Source of the DNA: Penelope pileata
Taxonomy: Eukaryota; Chordata; Aves; Galliformes; Cracidae
Length of the DNA: 64,000 nt
Direction: 5' to 3'
NCBI GenBank assembly: GCA_013396635.1
Contig: WBMW01003233.1
Coordinates: forward strand, 186,018-250,017
The notes beneath the pieces are model-generated. The model had not been told where the DNA came from. It was given only the letters and a program-made list of their open reading frames with translations, and ran no database searches. Below, one piece after another: positions 1 to 11,725 of the stretch. Numbering within the stretch: the stretch's first letter is position 1; each line of letters opens with the position of its first letter. Position numbers and translations under genes: made by a program.

Positions 1-2714
1 CAATGGAAACTCAGCATCTGAATGCTTTTGAGGATCTGGGCTTTGATGCAGTAAAAATGGAGCTTTCTATCCCAAATTTAGGCCTGAGGCCACTGTCCTG
101 ATGCAGAGATAGCGCTAGCTCTCTTAATGACAGTCTCTTACTGTGACTCCTCACCAGCTCTGATGTTAAAGCTAATCATGCACTGTGGATGCCCCAATAT
201 AGGTTTAAGGTCCAACTGCACTTATTACTGCCTGAAAATATTAATATTTTTATTCTATTTCAGAAATATTATCTCAGTCAGAGGCCGTGGGCAGGACAGG
301 AGCACATGTACTTTGCTTTGTTTCCCCTCCTACATGAACTCTGTGTTGTGAAACACAATCAGTCTGGCCATGGTCTACACAGCTGAGCTTCCATGCAGGA
401 GCATTCCTCTGAAGGCAACAAGCGTTTAAGATGATGTAAAGGGGGTTTCTGAGCCCCTGTGGGTAATATTGGCTGACAAAACGAGGACTGAGAAGTACTT
501 ACCTTTTCTGACCTTCCAGAAAGCCAAGAGGAAAAGTATGCTGGAGCAAAGTCTCTACTAGAAGGACTCAAATAGGTTTAACATGCAAGCACTTGTACAA
601 TACTGCTATCTCTTAGATACTCGTTTGCTGAGTACAGAGGACCTCTGTGTACAGTGTATAGGGTAAAGTATCATCTTCTGGTAACTGAGCTTCTGCTCCG
701 TCCTCATCACACATCTCTCACTGGAAAATTGTTGCCTTGCATAGCTTCATACAATGACTTGTGCAGCTTCGATCTGCTGCCTCCTTCCCCAGGCAGCAAT
801 AGCAACCATGCCCTTATAGCACATAACACGGCGTGAGCTAACCACCCAAATATTTTGTCAGCTTTTTGATCAGCCTTTGCACCTTGCCCCAAGTTCTCTG
901 TTGCCACAGCTACATTGATAGCTTTGCCCGAGCTAATGAGCAGCTCTGGTATGTTTACCTGAGCTTTAGCCCCCAAGAGATATCCTCTGTGCGCTCCTCA
1001 GTGCTTCCTTCCTCACTTCAGGTGTGTTGTGCAGAGTCCCTGGCAGACAGGCAGTGCAGCTAGGTGGTGATAGAAGTGACAGTTCTCTCTGTCCTATGGA
1101 AGTGGAACTACGTCTGCTATAAGCACTGGCTCTGTAAAATTACTCTGGCCCATACTGGTTCCTGGTTTGTTTCCCAAGGTGGACTTCAGGAGGACAGTCT
1201 CAGTCTCAGTCATCTGCCTTTGTAGATAAAGCAGTACAAGTGCCTCACTTTAAGTGATCTGCACCTACCTGTGTACTGCTTTTACAATCCCCCATTCAAC
1301 AGTCCCATCTAGATACCATCCAGTCCTCATTGCTTTACCTGGAACAGTCCTTTACTATCTCCTGTTTCTCTTGACAGTCTCATTATGTGTGCTCAGAAGG
1401 AGTGATTGCGGCTCAGACATGAAAGCATATTCTTATCAATTAATCCCTTCAACAATTTCAAATGGCTACATAAGCAGAGCTACGGCTATCATATATCTAA
1501 ATGAGGGAAAGTACTATCTCACCATGACAGGGCCCATAGGATCTGCCATGTGCACAGATTAGTGAGTGTAGGGATGCTTGAAATACCGGTGCGATTCTCC
1601 ACACACTACTGTAAATGCCAGTGCAATTGCCACAACACCTGTTTCAAATATTTCTGGGGAGAAGATCTGTACTATCCTCAACAGAGAGAAGCAACAATTA
1701 AATTGTCTCCCATAGAGAGGCTAAAACTGTCATCCTGGATATGTGTACGAGTGTGACCCTGTTGCTGTAGCTGCCACACTATGCTGGCCACCATTTAATG
1801 TGCCAGATATCCAAAGAGGAAAAGAGGAGCAGCCAAAGAGAAAAGGAACGAATTAGAGTTTTAGTGGCACTTTCTTCTGTGTACAGATGAGCCTGCACCA
1901 GGGCTGTCCAACTGCTACAGATACCAAAGGCCCTCATAAATATTTGTGGGTCAGCAAGAAACTGCTTGCAAGGAACTGGAAATCCCTGGCTGCATAAAAG
2001 GGGATTGCACTTTGCTCCTGGGAAAGAACAGGAGCAGAGACTAAGTGCTGTGTGAGTCCTACTGGAAGGCTCTGTACTATTCTCCTCAGGCGTTAACAGC
2101 GTATAGGACCCATATCATTTTGCTTGTCATATTCTATGTTCCTCATTCAGCGTTGCACTGGAGTTTCCGAGTCCAGTGGTGGCTTGATAAATCTGTCATT
2201 TCATTGTAAGAGGGTTTAGCTACCTCATGCAGATCCTTATAAGTGTAGTCCAGTTCACAGTAACAGAAAAATAATAACCCTTCTCCTTCAGGTATCCAAC
2301 CAAACTCATTTCATCTCCATGTTATGCCCACAGTGTCTTGTCTTCTGGGAGTATTATTTCAGCTGCAGCAGCACAGAGCAGGGAGAGTGGTAATCCTCCA
2401 GCTAAACACTTGTCAAGCCTTTTAGGAGTTTATAGGTCAGAAACAACACTGTCAGATTGAAACAAGGAAGTTATGATTACAGGTCTACATGGAGGAAATG
2501 CCAGAATTAATAAGCAGTCTGCTCCACCTTCTAAAAATCACCACACTTGGTTCTGGGAGGTCATAGGAGCAAGTCAGTTCTAGTTATACAAGGCTTCTGT
2601 GAGGAATGTACTGCTGCCTCTTTCTTGCCTTGGGGACACAGAGCAGTGGTGATTCTCGTAATTGGCCAGAGAAAGGCAGTAGCTCTAGAGGACTTTTACA
2701 ACTCTGGAAAGTCA
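1..2714. other. Unique AT-rich sequence, no gene seen
   Basis: No recognisable exon, RNA gene or transposon. The longest open frame is 102 codons (1254-1562, +), with no domain I recognise and no supporting splice context. The only local repetition I noticed is a short CAGTCT run (about 2.7 copies) at 1195-1210. It most likely belongs to an intron or intergenic spacer. Confidence 0.7.
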
Positions 2715-3070
2715 CTACCTTCTGAAGAGGTGGCTCAGGAGGGTCTGATCCATGTGCATAAATACCTGAAGGAAGGGCACAAAGAGGAGGCAACCAGGCT
2801 CTTTTCAGTGGTGCCCAGTGCCAGGCACAAACTGGAGCACAGGAGGTTCTCTCTGAACACCAGACAGCACTTCTGTGCTGTGTGGATGACAGAGTTCTGG
2901 CACAGGCTGCCCAGAGACTGTGCAGTCTCCTCCTTGGAGAAAAGCCAAAACCTGCCTGGCCGTGGGTGTGGGCACTGTGCTCTGGGTGACCCTGCTGGAG
3001 CAGGGGGCGTTGACAACATGGCTTCCAGAGGTCCCGTCCAAGCACACCCATTCTGTGGTTCTGCGATTCT
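2715..3070 (+). mobile_element. CR1 LINE fragment, 5'-truncated, 3' end present
   Basis: This is the 3' part of a CR1 non-LTR retrotransposon. The + strand still encodes pieces of the C-terminal end of the CR1 ORF2 protein: a KYLKEG-like block near 2757, RLFSVVPS near 2800, and a WHRLPRD block near 2895 (family pattern HWNRLPRE). After it comes the typical GCAGGGGG stretch at about 3000. The 3' end at 3050-3070 is built of degenerate octamers, ATTCTGTG then GTTCTGCG then ATTCT, which is the CR1 terminus in place of poly-A. The 5' boundary is approximate because matching CR1 sequence fades upstream of about 2715. Several mismatches and lost codons show an old, inactive copy. A 231-codon open frame (2547-3242) happens to run through it. 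Confidence 0.92.
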
Positions 3071-3764
3071 TCCCTACGTCTATGGGAAGACAGTTGTGCA
3101 AACACAGGATTCAAGACCTGTATGTCTCATGTTAATCCAAAACATGATGCTGCGTAGAACCGAGAGAGCAGTTAAGTTGCCTTTGTTTCTTGCAAAATTT
3201 AGCCTGGCAGTAGACTATGTACTCCTAGGTGTCATCAAATAATTTTCACTCTGAAGAGCATTCTGCTGAAGATGCTAATGAGCTGTTTCACTTGCCTGTT
3301 GTGCTTTCCCAGCCGGCCAGGACTGTGTCATAGCTATTCGGGATAAAAGTGCCTTTTTCCGTCTGCGTAACTCAGACTCACCAAGCACATGTTCTGAATG
3401 TGCTGAACAAGCACTGCTCAGGCCCTAGTAAAATAGGCTCTGGCCTTCCAGAACTGTTATAAGCTGATAGAAAGTCTGTTGCTAATGAGTACTATTAATA
3501 TCTCCTTTTGTGAGAACAAGTCATCTAATACCCTGAAGCCAGAGGCAGTTGCGTTCTTGTTTGAGAGACCATATCATCTTATTATCATTTTCATCTGGCA
3601 AGCGAATACAAAGAGCTAGAATTAAAATGGTGAATTAATTATACATTTTCATTGCAGATCTTAATCTCATTAAAACTTTTGCAGATGGGACTAAACTATG
3701 TGGCAACCTCAGTTATTTGTTTCTCATTAACAGAGATCAGACCCTCAAATCCAAAGCTCTCTGG

Positions 3765-3850
3765 AGGAAGGCTTAGGGTGCCCAGGCCGCTGTGCAAGGG
3801 GCACTGCCCGGGGACGGAGGTGCCCACCTGGCCACGGCCACACAGTCACT
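3765..3850. other. Small GC-rich patch in AT-rich surroundings
   Basis: About 85 bp of clearly GC-rich sequence with several CpG dinucleotides (for example in CCCGGGGACGG near 3808) sits inside AT-rich DNA. It falls within a 123-codon frame on the plus strand (3652-4023), but I see no domain, splice signals or repeat family that explains it. It could be a fragment of an unrecognised repeat or a small regulatory island. Confidence 0.4.
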
Positions 3851-4014
3851 GTGTTCATGCAGGATTTGTTCTCCCTTCTGGTTGGGTTTTGTGTTTTCTG
3901 AACTACTGTCTGAGTGTGTCTCCTGTATTCATCCCACAGCATTTATGTTTTGAGAGCAAAATCTTGTTAAGTGATGGTTTTAGAAAAATGTTCAAATGGG
4001 TGGCAGGAATTTGG

Positions 4015-4042
4015 TGTTCTTAAAGAAACTTCTTTAAGAACA
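4015..4042. repeat. Near-perfect hairpin palindrome, 13-bp arms
   Basis: The arm TGTTCTTAAAGAA is followed by AC and then by its exact reverse complement TTCTTTAAGAACA. The arms are 13 bp with a 2-nt centre and no mismatches. It could form a cruciform, or be a dimeric binding site, or be chance. No gene lies beside it to suggest a terminator or operator. Confidence 0.9.
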
Positions 4043-4683
4043 AGTTTTGAAAGAAGTGGAATCTGCATGCTTTCATGTAGGTTAAGGTTTGTTTTCCTTG
4101 CTTTTTGGCCTTGATTTCAATATGCTGCATATGTAGTAGCCCCATGAGCTTCACAAGCAAGATTTCCCTGTATTAATTACAATGACTTTGTTATTTCCTG
4201 GATATTAATGTTAAATTCTTGAAATGTCACCTGGATGCCAAACACTTAAAATTCAAGATGTAGTCAATTTAAGAGTTCTCTTATCTCGTGTTACAGAAAT
4301 CATGCCTTTTCTCTAAGGTAAGCAGTTATCGCTGAATTCATTTACAAGTATTTCTTTTTTCAGTTGTCTTAATAAAGCTTTTTAATATACATGCAAATTG
4401 TAGCAGCGAAACATTTGGATAGACAATGGCAAGGAGTAAGTACGTATACTGTATTTCTAGATACTGTGTGAGCACATGGTGAAAGATTTTATAAATACAA
4501 GTGTAAATGCACAAAAAAACACATTCAAAGGTCAATTATAGACTGAGTTAGGCCTTAAAACCTCTTTCAAAGGCAAGGTAAAAGTGAAGACTAAAACCGC
4601 TGAAGACTGAGGCATTGAACAACGGTATTAAACATTTATAAAAAAAGGACATTTTGTAATTTCTTGTTTTGAATCTTACTGTG

Positions 4684-4760
4684 GGTGTAATCCTGGCTCT
4701 TCTGCAGTCACTGGGAGTTTTGGCATTGACTTCAATAGGCCTGTGTTTCATCCTGTATTT
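4684..4760. repeat. Probable ancient amniote repeat fragment
   Basis: The stretch with GGTGTAATCCTGGCTC, then CACTGGGAGTTTTGGCATTG and ACTTCAATAGGCCTGTG matches the general pattern of an old interspersed repeat I know from reptiles and birds. That repeat has 'CCATTGACTTCAATGGG' blocks next to 'CCAGGATTTCA'. I cannot name the family with certainty. The copy is short and diverged. Confidence 0.4.
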
Positions 4761-7506
4761 TTAGGATAATTCTTCAAGGGATTTATGAGATATAATTTTA
4801 AATCATAACAGAAAACACCCACTAAGGAAGCTACTAAATATTTTTTCGGGAACAACAAATAATTTTAAGATGGGAGAAACTTCAAATACTCTTCCAACTA
4901 ACTCTCAGTTGTTGTTCTTGTTTAATGCTGCCTAAGTTTTATACCATGATGAGAGGAAAAAGCCATGTGAATGCACATGATGGAGAATTTGCTTTTATGA
5001 GACTTCTAGAAAAGTTGTAGCTTCTAATTTTTTTTATATTATACTCGGTGAACCTTAATGAACTTGATACTCTCGGCTATTAGATAAGAACCACATTACA
5101 TCTCATCATTAGTCAGCCAGATAATTAATGGCTGAAACTGCTGTAATAAAAAACTGATATTAATCAAACCTGCCATGGTCTGCTTATTATTGTGAAGCAA
5201 CTCATGTATGACAGGTTGACAGCAAAATATGGAAGAAACAGAAAAGCTATTCGTGCACATTGTTTGTTTCGGTGAGCGACATTTTGCATTAGTTAACACC
5301 ACCTGACACAAAGCAGGTAGCCATACGTTTTCAAAGACTTGCTTCAACATCTATGGCAGACAAATAAGAGCCTTTATGCTGACTTCCGGGTGCTTTGAAG
5401 TCACTAATGAGTATGTTTTTGAATAACATATAGTGGTGAAATCTCAGCTGAAGCAGTAAATACATTAGCATTAAGGTGACTATTTTCCATTCTTCCTCCT
5501 TCCCTCTGCTTCCTATTTTTGTGGTTTTCTGATGTTACGTCTTGTCTGTGATTACAGTATAAACTCTTTGAGACAGGAGTACTCTCTGCTTATGTATACC
5601 CATATATATGTGTTTGTGTGCCTGCCTCTCTGTACGTAATGTCTCATCTATTCTGTGCCCTTCACACACTTCTGTGCGAGAATTTCTTGAAGCACAGCTA
5701 TGGGCCTGTAGTTATAGCTGAGGAACTCAGTTATAAAAACAGCTTTTTTATTGCTCATGGTTGATATTTTAGTTTAATGCCAGTTACGTTAAGATGTGAA
5801 TCCTGTATGATAATTTTCAAGGAAGTATCTGCTTAAGGGCTGCAGAGTGTACCAGTAGATGAATGCAATGAAGAGTTCAAATAATCCTTTTTGACTATTT
5901 AATAATATCATTCTTCTTTGGCTTTTGCCAGAGGGGTCTGCTCATTGAGGTCAAAATCGTCAAGCTAAGAATCAGTTTTAGATTCTCTAGTCTATATTTA
6001 CATACTTAAATATAAACAGCTTTTTTTCAAAGGTGCAGATTACTCCCAACTGACACTGACAGCATCTATTCCCATCTTTCCTGGTAGAATTATTAATAGA
6101 CACCTTCATGCCATGCTGTGCCAAGCAGTGATTCCTGACATGCAAACACACGTAAATATCATGAGTGCCATCTGCAAGCGTAGAAGGACCAGCATGAGGA
6201 AAGTTGTATGGACTCACTTCAGGGAGATTGAGTAAGTAAGCACAGAAGCTGGGAAGATCAGAGAGAAGACTGATTGTTAGGCCTGATTTTTTCATGGCAA
6301 TGAAGATCTGGTTAGACTACAAGAGAAAATGAGTCAGTTGATCCAAACTCAATCTTGAAGTGCATAATTACTGGAGCACCTTTTAAAGGAAATGTTTGTT
6401 CATGTCAGGGAAGAGCTGCAAAATGCAGTAGAGTCTGTTGACTTCAGCCTAGGAGAAACCTTAACACGGAAGGGCGAAGATATGACTGTCTATGTTGAGT
6501 TTTATTGATATATTTGCATAAGGATGCTTACAGAACGCCTGATCTCATCAGAACTACTATTGCTTTTCTTCTGACCTGCAAATTGGTGATACCTGAGAAC
6601 AAGTTAGCAAAAACAGTGTGCAAAAAGACTATTGAATGTAGGTAAAGCAGCTGGTAAGCTAGAGTATTCTCACTGACTTTAAACAGAATAAACAACATTT
6701 ATGCTGCTCATCATGAGACAATAACAGTATACGCTCTAATATCCACAGCACTGCCAGGGTTTCCCATTCAGGTACATAGTAACTGACAATAAACGACTTA
6801 AATAATATATTAGTTCTCAAAAGTTGGGCAGGTGAAGTAAAAACGCTTTGAGCTTCAAACCCATGTACCTAAATATTATTGCTCAGGTTCCCAGGTATCT
6901 TTGTTACCAGGCGTCTTTGTATCATGGTTAAGTCTCCCCTTTTCTGCCACCACCCAGTTAAAGTTGCTTTGTAAAGGTAGACTATAATATACTTTTTCTA
7001 CTCCTCTATTATTAAAAAAGCAGTGCACATTAATGTTTCAGATGAGAAGTTGTTACCTGAAAAATGCTACAGGTCTTGTAGTCTTTGAGGGTATTTGGAA
7101 CAAACCATTACTGTTTGCAGACTAATTGTTTGGTGAGAATAAGGCAAGCTACCTTAATGACAGCTTGTGAAATAACAATCTATGATATAGTACTTGGATG
7201 TAGCAACAACTGTGTTTCAAGCCAAGTTAAAAAACTGTCAGTATCTTGTGCGTGAGAAGCTTGTAGATACCCTGAGGTGACTTCATATAATTCTAAACCA
7301 GCAGGTAGCTTCTTGCATAGCTAATCATAGCATCAGTGCCTCGAGCAAGTGGAGGTGGTTGACAATGTACTTTAGTTTTAGATGAATTCAGCTCCTTTTG
7401 ACTATCATTTTAATTCCCTGTTCCAGTTTCTAAAGTAGGCATTTACATGTTTAATTTTTGCAAAATACAGAAGGTAACCTTGGGGAGGGGAAAGCATGGT
7501 GTGTTT

Positions 7507-7535
7507 AAAAAAACAAAACAAAACAAAGCAAAAAC
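7507..7535 (+). repeat. A-rich low-complexity run, (CAAAA)n-like
   Basis: AAAAAAACAAAACAAAACAAAGCAAAAAC-type sequence. It is an ordinary A-rich simple repeat, and no retroposon body is recognisable next to it. Confidence 0.85.
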
Positions 7536-8862
7536 ATCCCAGATGTTGAGAACTCTAATTACTCTTTTTTAGAGCTGGGAGAACCACTCCTAGAAAACAG
7601 TTCAAAAAATATCTTCTCCTCTATCCATGTGAAAGAAAAAAAAAAAAAGAATCAAAAACATTTCTGAGAAAGCTTCTGTATGTCAGTTGAGCATATAGGT
7701 TATCCATGAACTACTTGAACTGTGCACACTTTAAACCATTTGCTAGAAACTATTTGTGGAGTTTGACTGGTTCTGTGGTACACTAATATCTGTTACCTCA
7801 TTGAATAACTGACTTTTTTTATAAAACAAGAGGAATAAAAGTGATTTCAAAAGAACTGTATGAAATCTTTTCTACAAAAACAGAGGGTCAGTTTTTTTAA
7901 ACAGCGTTTAAAAAATGGTAGGAGAGAGCTTTCAAAGAGATTAAAGATGGATAAGCACTTAAATGGTGAGGTGTTTAAACAGTTACTTTTGAAAAATCCA
8001 TTAATTCATGTCTTTTAACTCCTTAAAAATCTGGGTCAAGTTTATACATTGGCTTGAGATTTTTGTTTCTCAGCGATATTCTTGTCAGGCCAAATAAAAT
8101 CAAATCAATACTTCTTTGACAGTTCATAGTAAGAATTAAGATAAAACAATTGTTTGGTTTTGTGTCTGTGAGAAGTAGTTAAAAATATGGATCAAAGTGG
8201 ATGCTTTACTTGGTGAATGCTGGTGAATATTTTCCATTTTATTCTCCTACTTCTGTTGTCTTCTCTTCATCTAGACTATGTCTCAGTCTAAACTCTAGAA
8301 TAGTATCATAGCTTGTGTACCCATGTAAAAGTCTGCAGCTTGCTAAAAATGTGGATTTCAGCACTTGAGCTGGCACTGCTGGGCTACTTGCATTTTATGG
8401 TTAGTACCCAGCTGCTACATCATGCCAGAGGAGAGTGAAAATGCCGAGAATGACCATATGAATGTCAGTCTTAAAAGACAAAACATGCAGATAAATTATT
8501 CACCAACAATTTATGGCTCTCCTCATTGCAAAAATGTCCCAAATTCCCCACAATTCTTGCAGAGACTTTCCAGAGCTCTGCTTTCTCTTCAATTAGACTA
8601 TCTCTAGCTTTACATCTGCTGAGAGCTATTTTCTTCTCATCTGTCCATTCAGAGCAGAACCTAGTGTGCAAAGGTTATCTGCGTCTAAACTGTCTCTGCA
8701 GGCAGACGCATAAGGTGGCTCGTGACGAAGAGCAGCTCATCGTTCATGCTCATTACACTGGCATGTGAATGTGTCCGTGGTGACCAGGGAAGACAGGGGC
8801 TGGCTGAAGATTTCAGAAGCTTTCCAGAGGTCTACACGGTCTCCGTTGTCTTTGTGTCCTCA

Positions 8863-8886
8863 TGTCTGATACAATGTCTGATACAA
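8863..8886 (+). repeat. 12-bp exact tandem duplication
   Basis: TGTCTGATACAA occurs twice head to tail with no mismatch. This is a small local duplication, probably from replication slippage. Confidence 0.95.
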
Positions 8887-11480
8887 TGCTGTAGAAGTAA
8901 ACTGATGTTTGGAATAAGGAATGGGTGGGAAGGGAGCTTTCCTTATAAATCTTGTTGGAGCTGCATGCATGAAATGCTTAGGAAATCTGGTGAGCATAAA
9001 TACCTGCAGAGACTTTTTGCCTTCCTCCCATCTGAAGTAGCATTGCCTGGCTAGTTTGGGATAGCAGTAGAAAATCATCTGTCCTGTGGGAAGGGTGAAT
9101 GAGCGAAAACTTTTACAGCGTGGATGCAAATTTGTCTTTCTTGAAACTGGAAAGTAAACACAAGAGCTGGGTGAGATGTCTGTGCAGGCTAGCCAAAGAT
9201 GCTCATGCAGTAAGCCATTTTTAAAGCAGAGGACACTTGTGTTATCCATCCCAGGTGCCGTAAGGAAATACAAATCTGTCTTAAAAGACTCAGTTACTAT
9301 TAACAATTTACTGCCATTTTTCTTGAATAAAGACTGTGTTTATATTAAAAATATGAATTGACACACAAAAAACCAAACCCCGTGAAAAAGTTCATTTGGT
9401 CAAACATTTAATTTTCAGAGGATGACAAAAACAAAAATATAATGTCCTTCAATAATGAGATTTCAGTCATATTTTTTTCCTCACCCTTTACTTTCTTTCA
9501 CTGGAAAAATGGATTATGCAAGGTGTAAGGGACTATACAGAACAAAAGCTGTTCTTGCACCAAGACTTTTTCTAATATTAGAAAATTTAAAAGGATTAAA
9601 GAGTTGAGAAATATATTTTCCATCCATTAAAAAAAAATTCTGCTGACTTTTTCAGCTAAAGAACAACAAAAAATACCCCCCCAAAACAACAGCAAGAGAC
9701 AGAGACATTAAACTGTGGAAAATTCTAAATAAAGCAGAGATAAATCACTTTTTCCCATCAGAAACTAAACCTAATTTTAGAATTAAGTTAAAACTGTTTA
9801 ACTGGTTTTGGAAGCATAACATTTTAATCAGAGATACTAAGAAATTGAGTCATTTGGCTCACTACATCACAGCCAGTCATAATTGTGAAGGAGAAACAGG
9901 CAGGGAGTCACAGAGGACAGATCATCTGCAGATAATCTACAGGTCACGGCTGAGGTCATTTAGCACAGAACGACTACTATTTTTTGCTGGTATTAGGAGA
10001 TCAGCTATTATAATGTGCTTTCTACTTGGGCATAAGCATGCACTTGTATGTTTGTATGTGTGAAAATGAATCATTCAAAACTTGTGTGGTCAGAAAATTG
10101 GTATGATTGGTAGATCTACAAGAAAAAAAAATGGTATATGCAGAGGCAATAGTGTACAAATATTCTCTGCATCATAAATAAACAAACAAACAAAAATTAG
10201 GTAGGCAAAACAGAAGGATTTTGGTTCACGTGTAATGTTATGTAATGAGACTAGGAAAGGGTGGGGTATATTAACTGTCTGTAGATGTCTATGCACGTTC
10301 TATAGAATTAGTGTTTATATCTGAGTTAATCAATGCAGACCTCCTTAACAGGCACTGGAGAGAAAAGGGTGTTTTCAGTGTGTGATGCATCTCTGTCATA
10401 ACAGAAACGTCTAAGCCAGGTCAGATGAAATGTTCTCTGTGTACTGATTTCTTTCATCAGCAAAAACTAGCAAGACTAGATCAGATGTAGATGTCTACCT
10501 CGTACAAGTACAAAATTAGGTGAGAAGACTCCTTCCCCAAATGGCTTGCTAGATCTCTAGCCAACTCTGTGAAGTTTGCTTAGGTGTTCTAATGAAAGAG
10601 TTAGCTGAGTGTTGCAGATAGAGAAGTCAGGTCTTTTACTCTCTTTGCTTTTTAGAAAATTTCCTAATGGTAGTAGCGCTTATCTCACCTTCGGAGGGAG
10701 AATAGAACAGTGTAATGGCTACTGCTCTGATAATTCATGAATTACTTGGGATAAAAGTCTAAGGACTCCATAGCTCAGTGTTAATCTGGGCTGTGCCTAA
10801 ATCCCAGGGTTAAGTGTGGCTGAGTGATTGAAAAGGTCATTCATTTAAATTATGTTTCTGGGCTAATTCCAGCATTCACATTAGAATGATTACTGCCTGT
10901 TCGTTCTCTATTAAGATGTGCTCTTCTAGCTCTGCTTTCCTAGTGTCAATGTAGCCAAGTAGCTTAATCTTCTCATTACGTTTTACCAACCAAAACCTGC
11001 TGTTGATGTGCCTCTGATTCTGTGATATGATGTAGGATGAGACTAGTCTTAAGAATTCATCTTTGCTTAACTCTACTACCACTGAAATTACAGTGAAATG
11101 CCCACTTCTGGTTGTACTCATCTTCAATTTGAGGAAAGTTACCCTCTTCTGTTTTCTTCAATGTAAAATAATTTCTTTTTATGTATTGTTTCAAAGCACC
11201 GGTTAAGGTTGAGCTTCATCTATAGATTCACCCACCACCTTTTCCTTTTCTGCATCTCTCACATAAGTAGGTACACATTAAGTTTTCTTCACTATCTTTC
11301 CTGGTATTCTTAGCTGTGATCAAGTTGTAGCCATGGGAAAGGCTACAGGGCTGTCCAATATGGTGGACAGGGAACAGGCAGATGTGAAAGGTCATACTTC
11401 AACAGCAAAAGCTGGTGGCAATCATGCAGGCTTCTGTCTGAGGTCTATGTTACCAGAGAATTCTTGTGCAGCGGGAGGAC

Positions 11481-11725
11481 TCACAGAATCAGAGAATTGC
11501 AGAGGATGGAAGAGACCTCAAGAGATCATCGAGTCCAACCCTCCTGCCAAAGCAGTTCCCTAGTGCAGGTTGCAGAGGTAGGCATCCAGAAGGGTCTTGA
11601 ATGTCTCCAGAGAAGGAGACTCCACAACCTCCCTGGGCAGCCTGTTCCAGTGCTCCATCACCCACACCGTGAAGAAGTTCCTACATGTTTGTGTGGAACT
11701 TCCTGTGTTTGGCCAGCTTGGGAGC
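11481..11725 (-). mobile_element. CR1 LINE fragment, 3' end, minus strand
   Basis: The plus strand begins with CACAGAAT (11482-11489), the complement of the CR1 3' octamer. It continues with GGAAGAGACCTCAAGAGATCATCGAGTCCAACC-type sequence, the usual antisense CR1 3' end. Read on the minus strand, a frame (11560-11748) contains the CR1 ORF2 C-terminal block HWNRLPREVVESPSLE almost intact, preceded by NFFTV and followed by FKTLLDAYL. This is the best-preserved CR1 in the window. It is 5'-truncated at about 11725, which is usual for LINE insertions, and has no reverse transcriptase domain. Confidence 0.95.

Larger units (their letters stand above)
3071..11480. other. Long unique AT-rich stretch, no gene seen
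   Basis: About 8.4 kb without a supportable gene. It contains the small features listed separately: a GC-rich patch at 3765-3850, a palindrome at 4015-4042, an ancient repeat at 4684-4760, an A-rich CAAAA run at 7507-7535 and a 12-bp duplication at 8863-8886. The longest frame is 148 codons on the minus strand (8860-9306). It has no domain I know and is close to what chance gives in this much sequence. Confidence 0.65.

Noticed and set aside
1896..1935. CAGGGCTGTCCAACTGC resembling a hAT transposon end
   Set aside because: Only the first bases fit. I found no matching inverted end or 8-bp duplication.
2584..3114. 176-codon minus-strand frame and two shorter ones
   Set aside because: They are antisense to a CR1 fragment on the plus strand and have no domain of their own.
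8860..9306. 148-codon minus-strand frame
   Set aside because: No domain, and no splice or promoter context. Its length is near the chance maximum for this much sequence.
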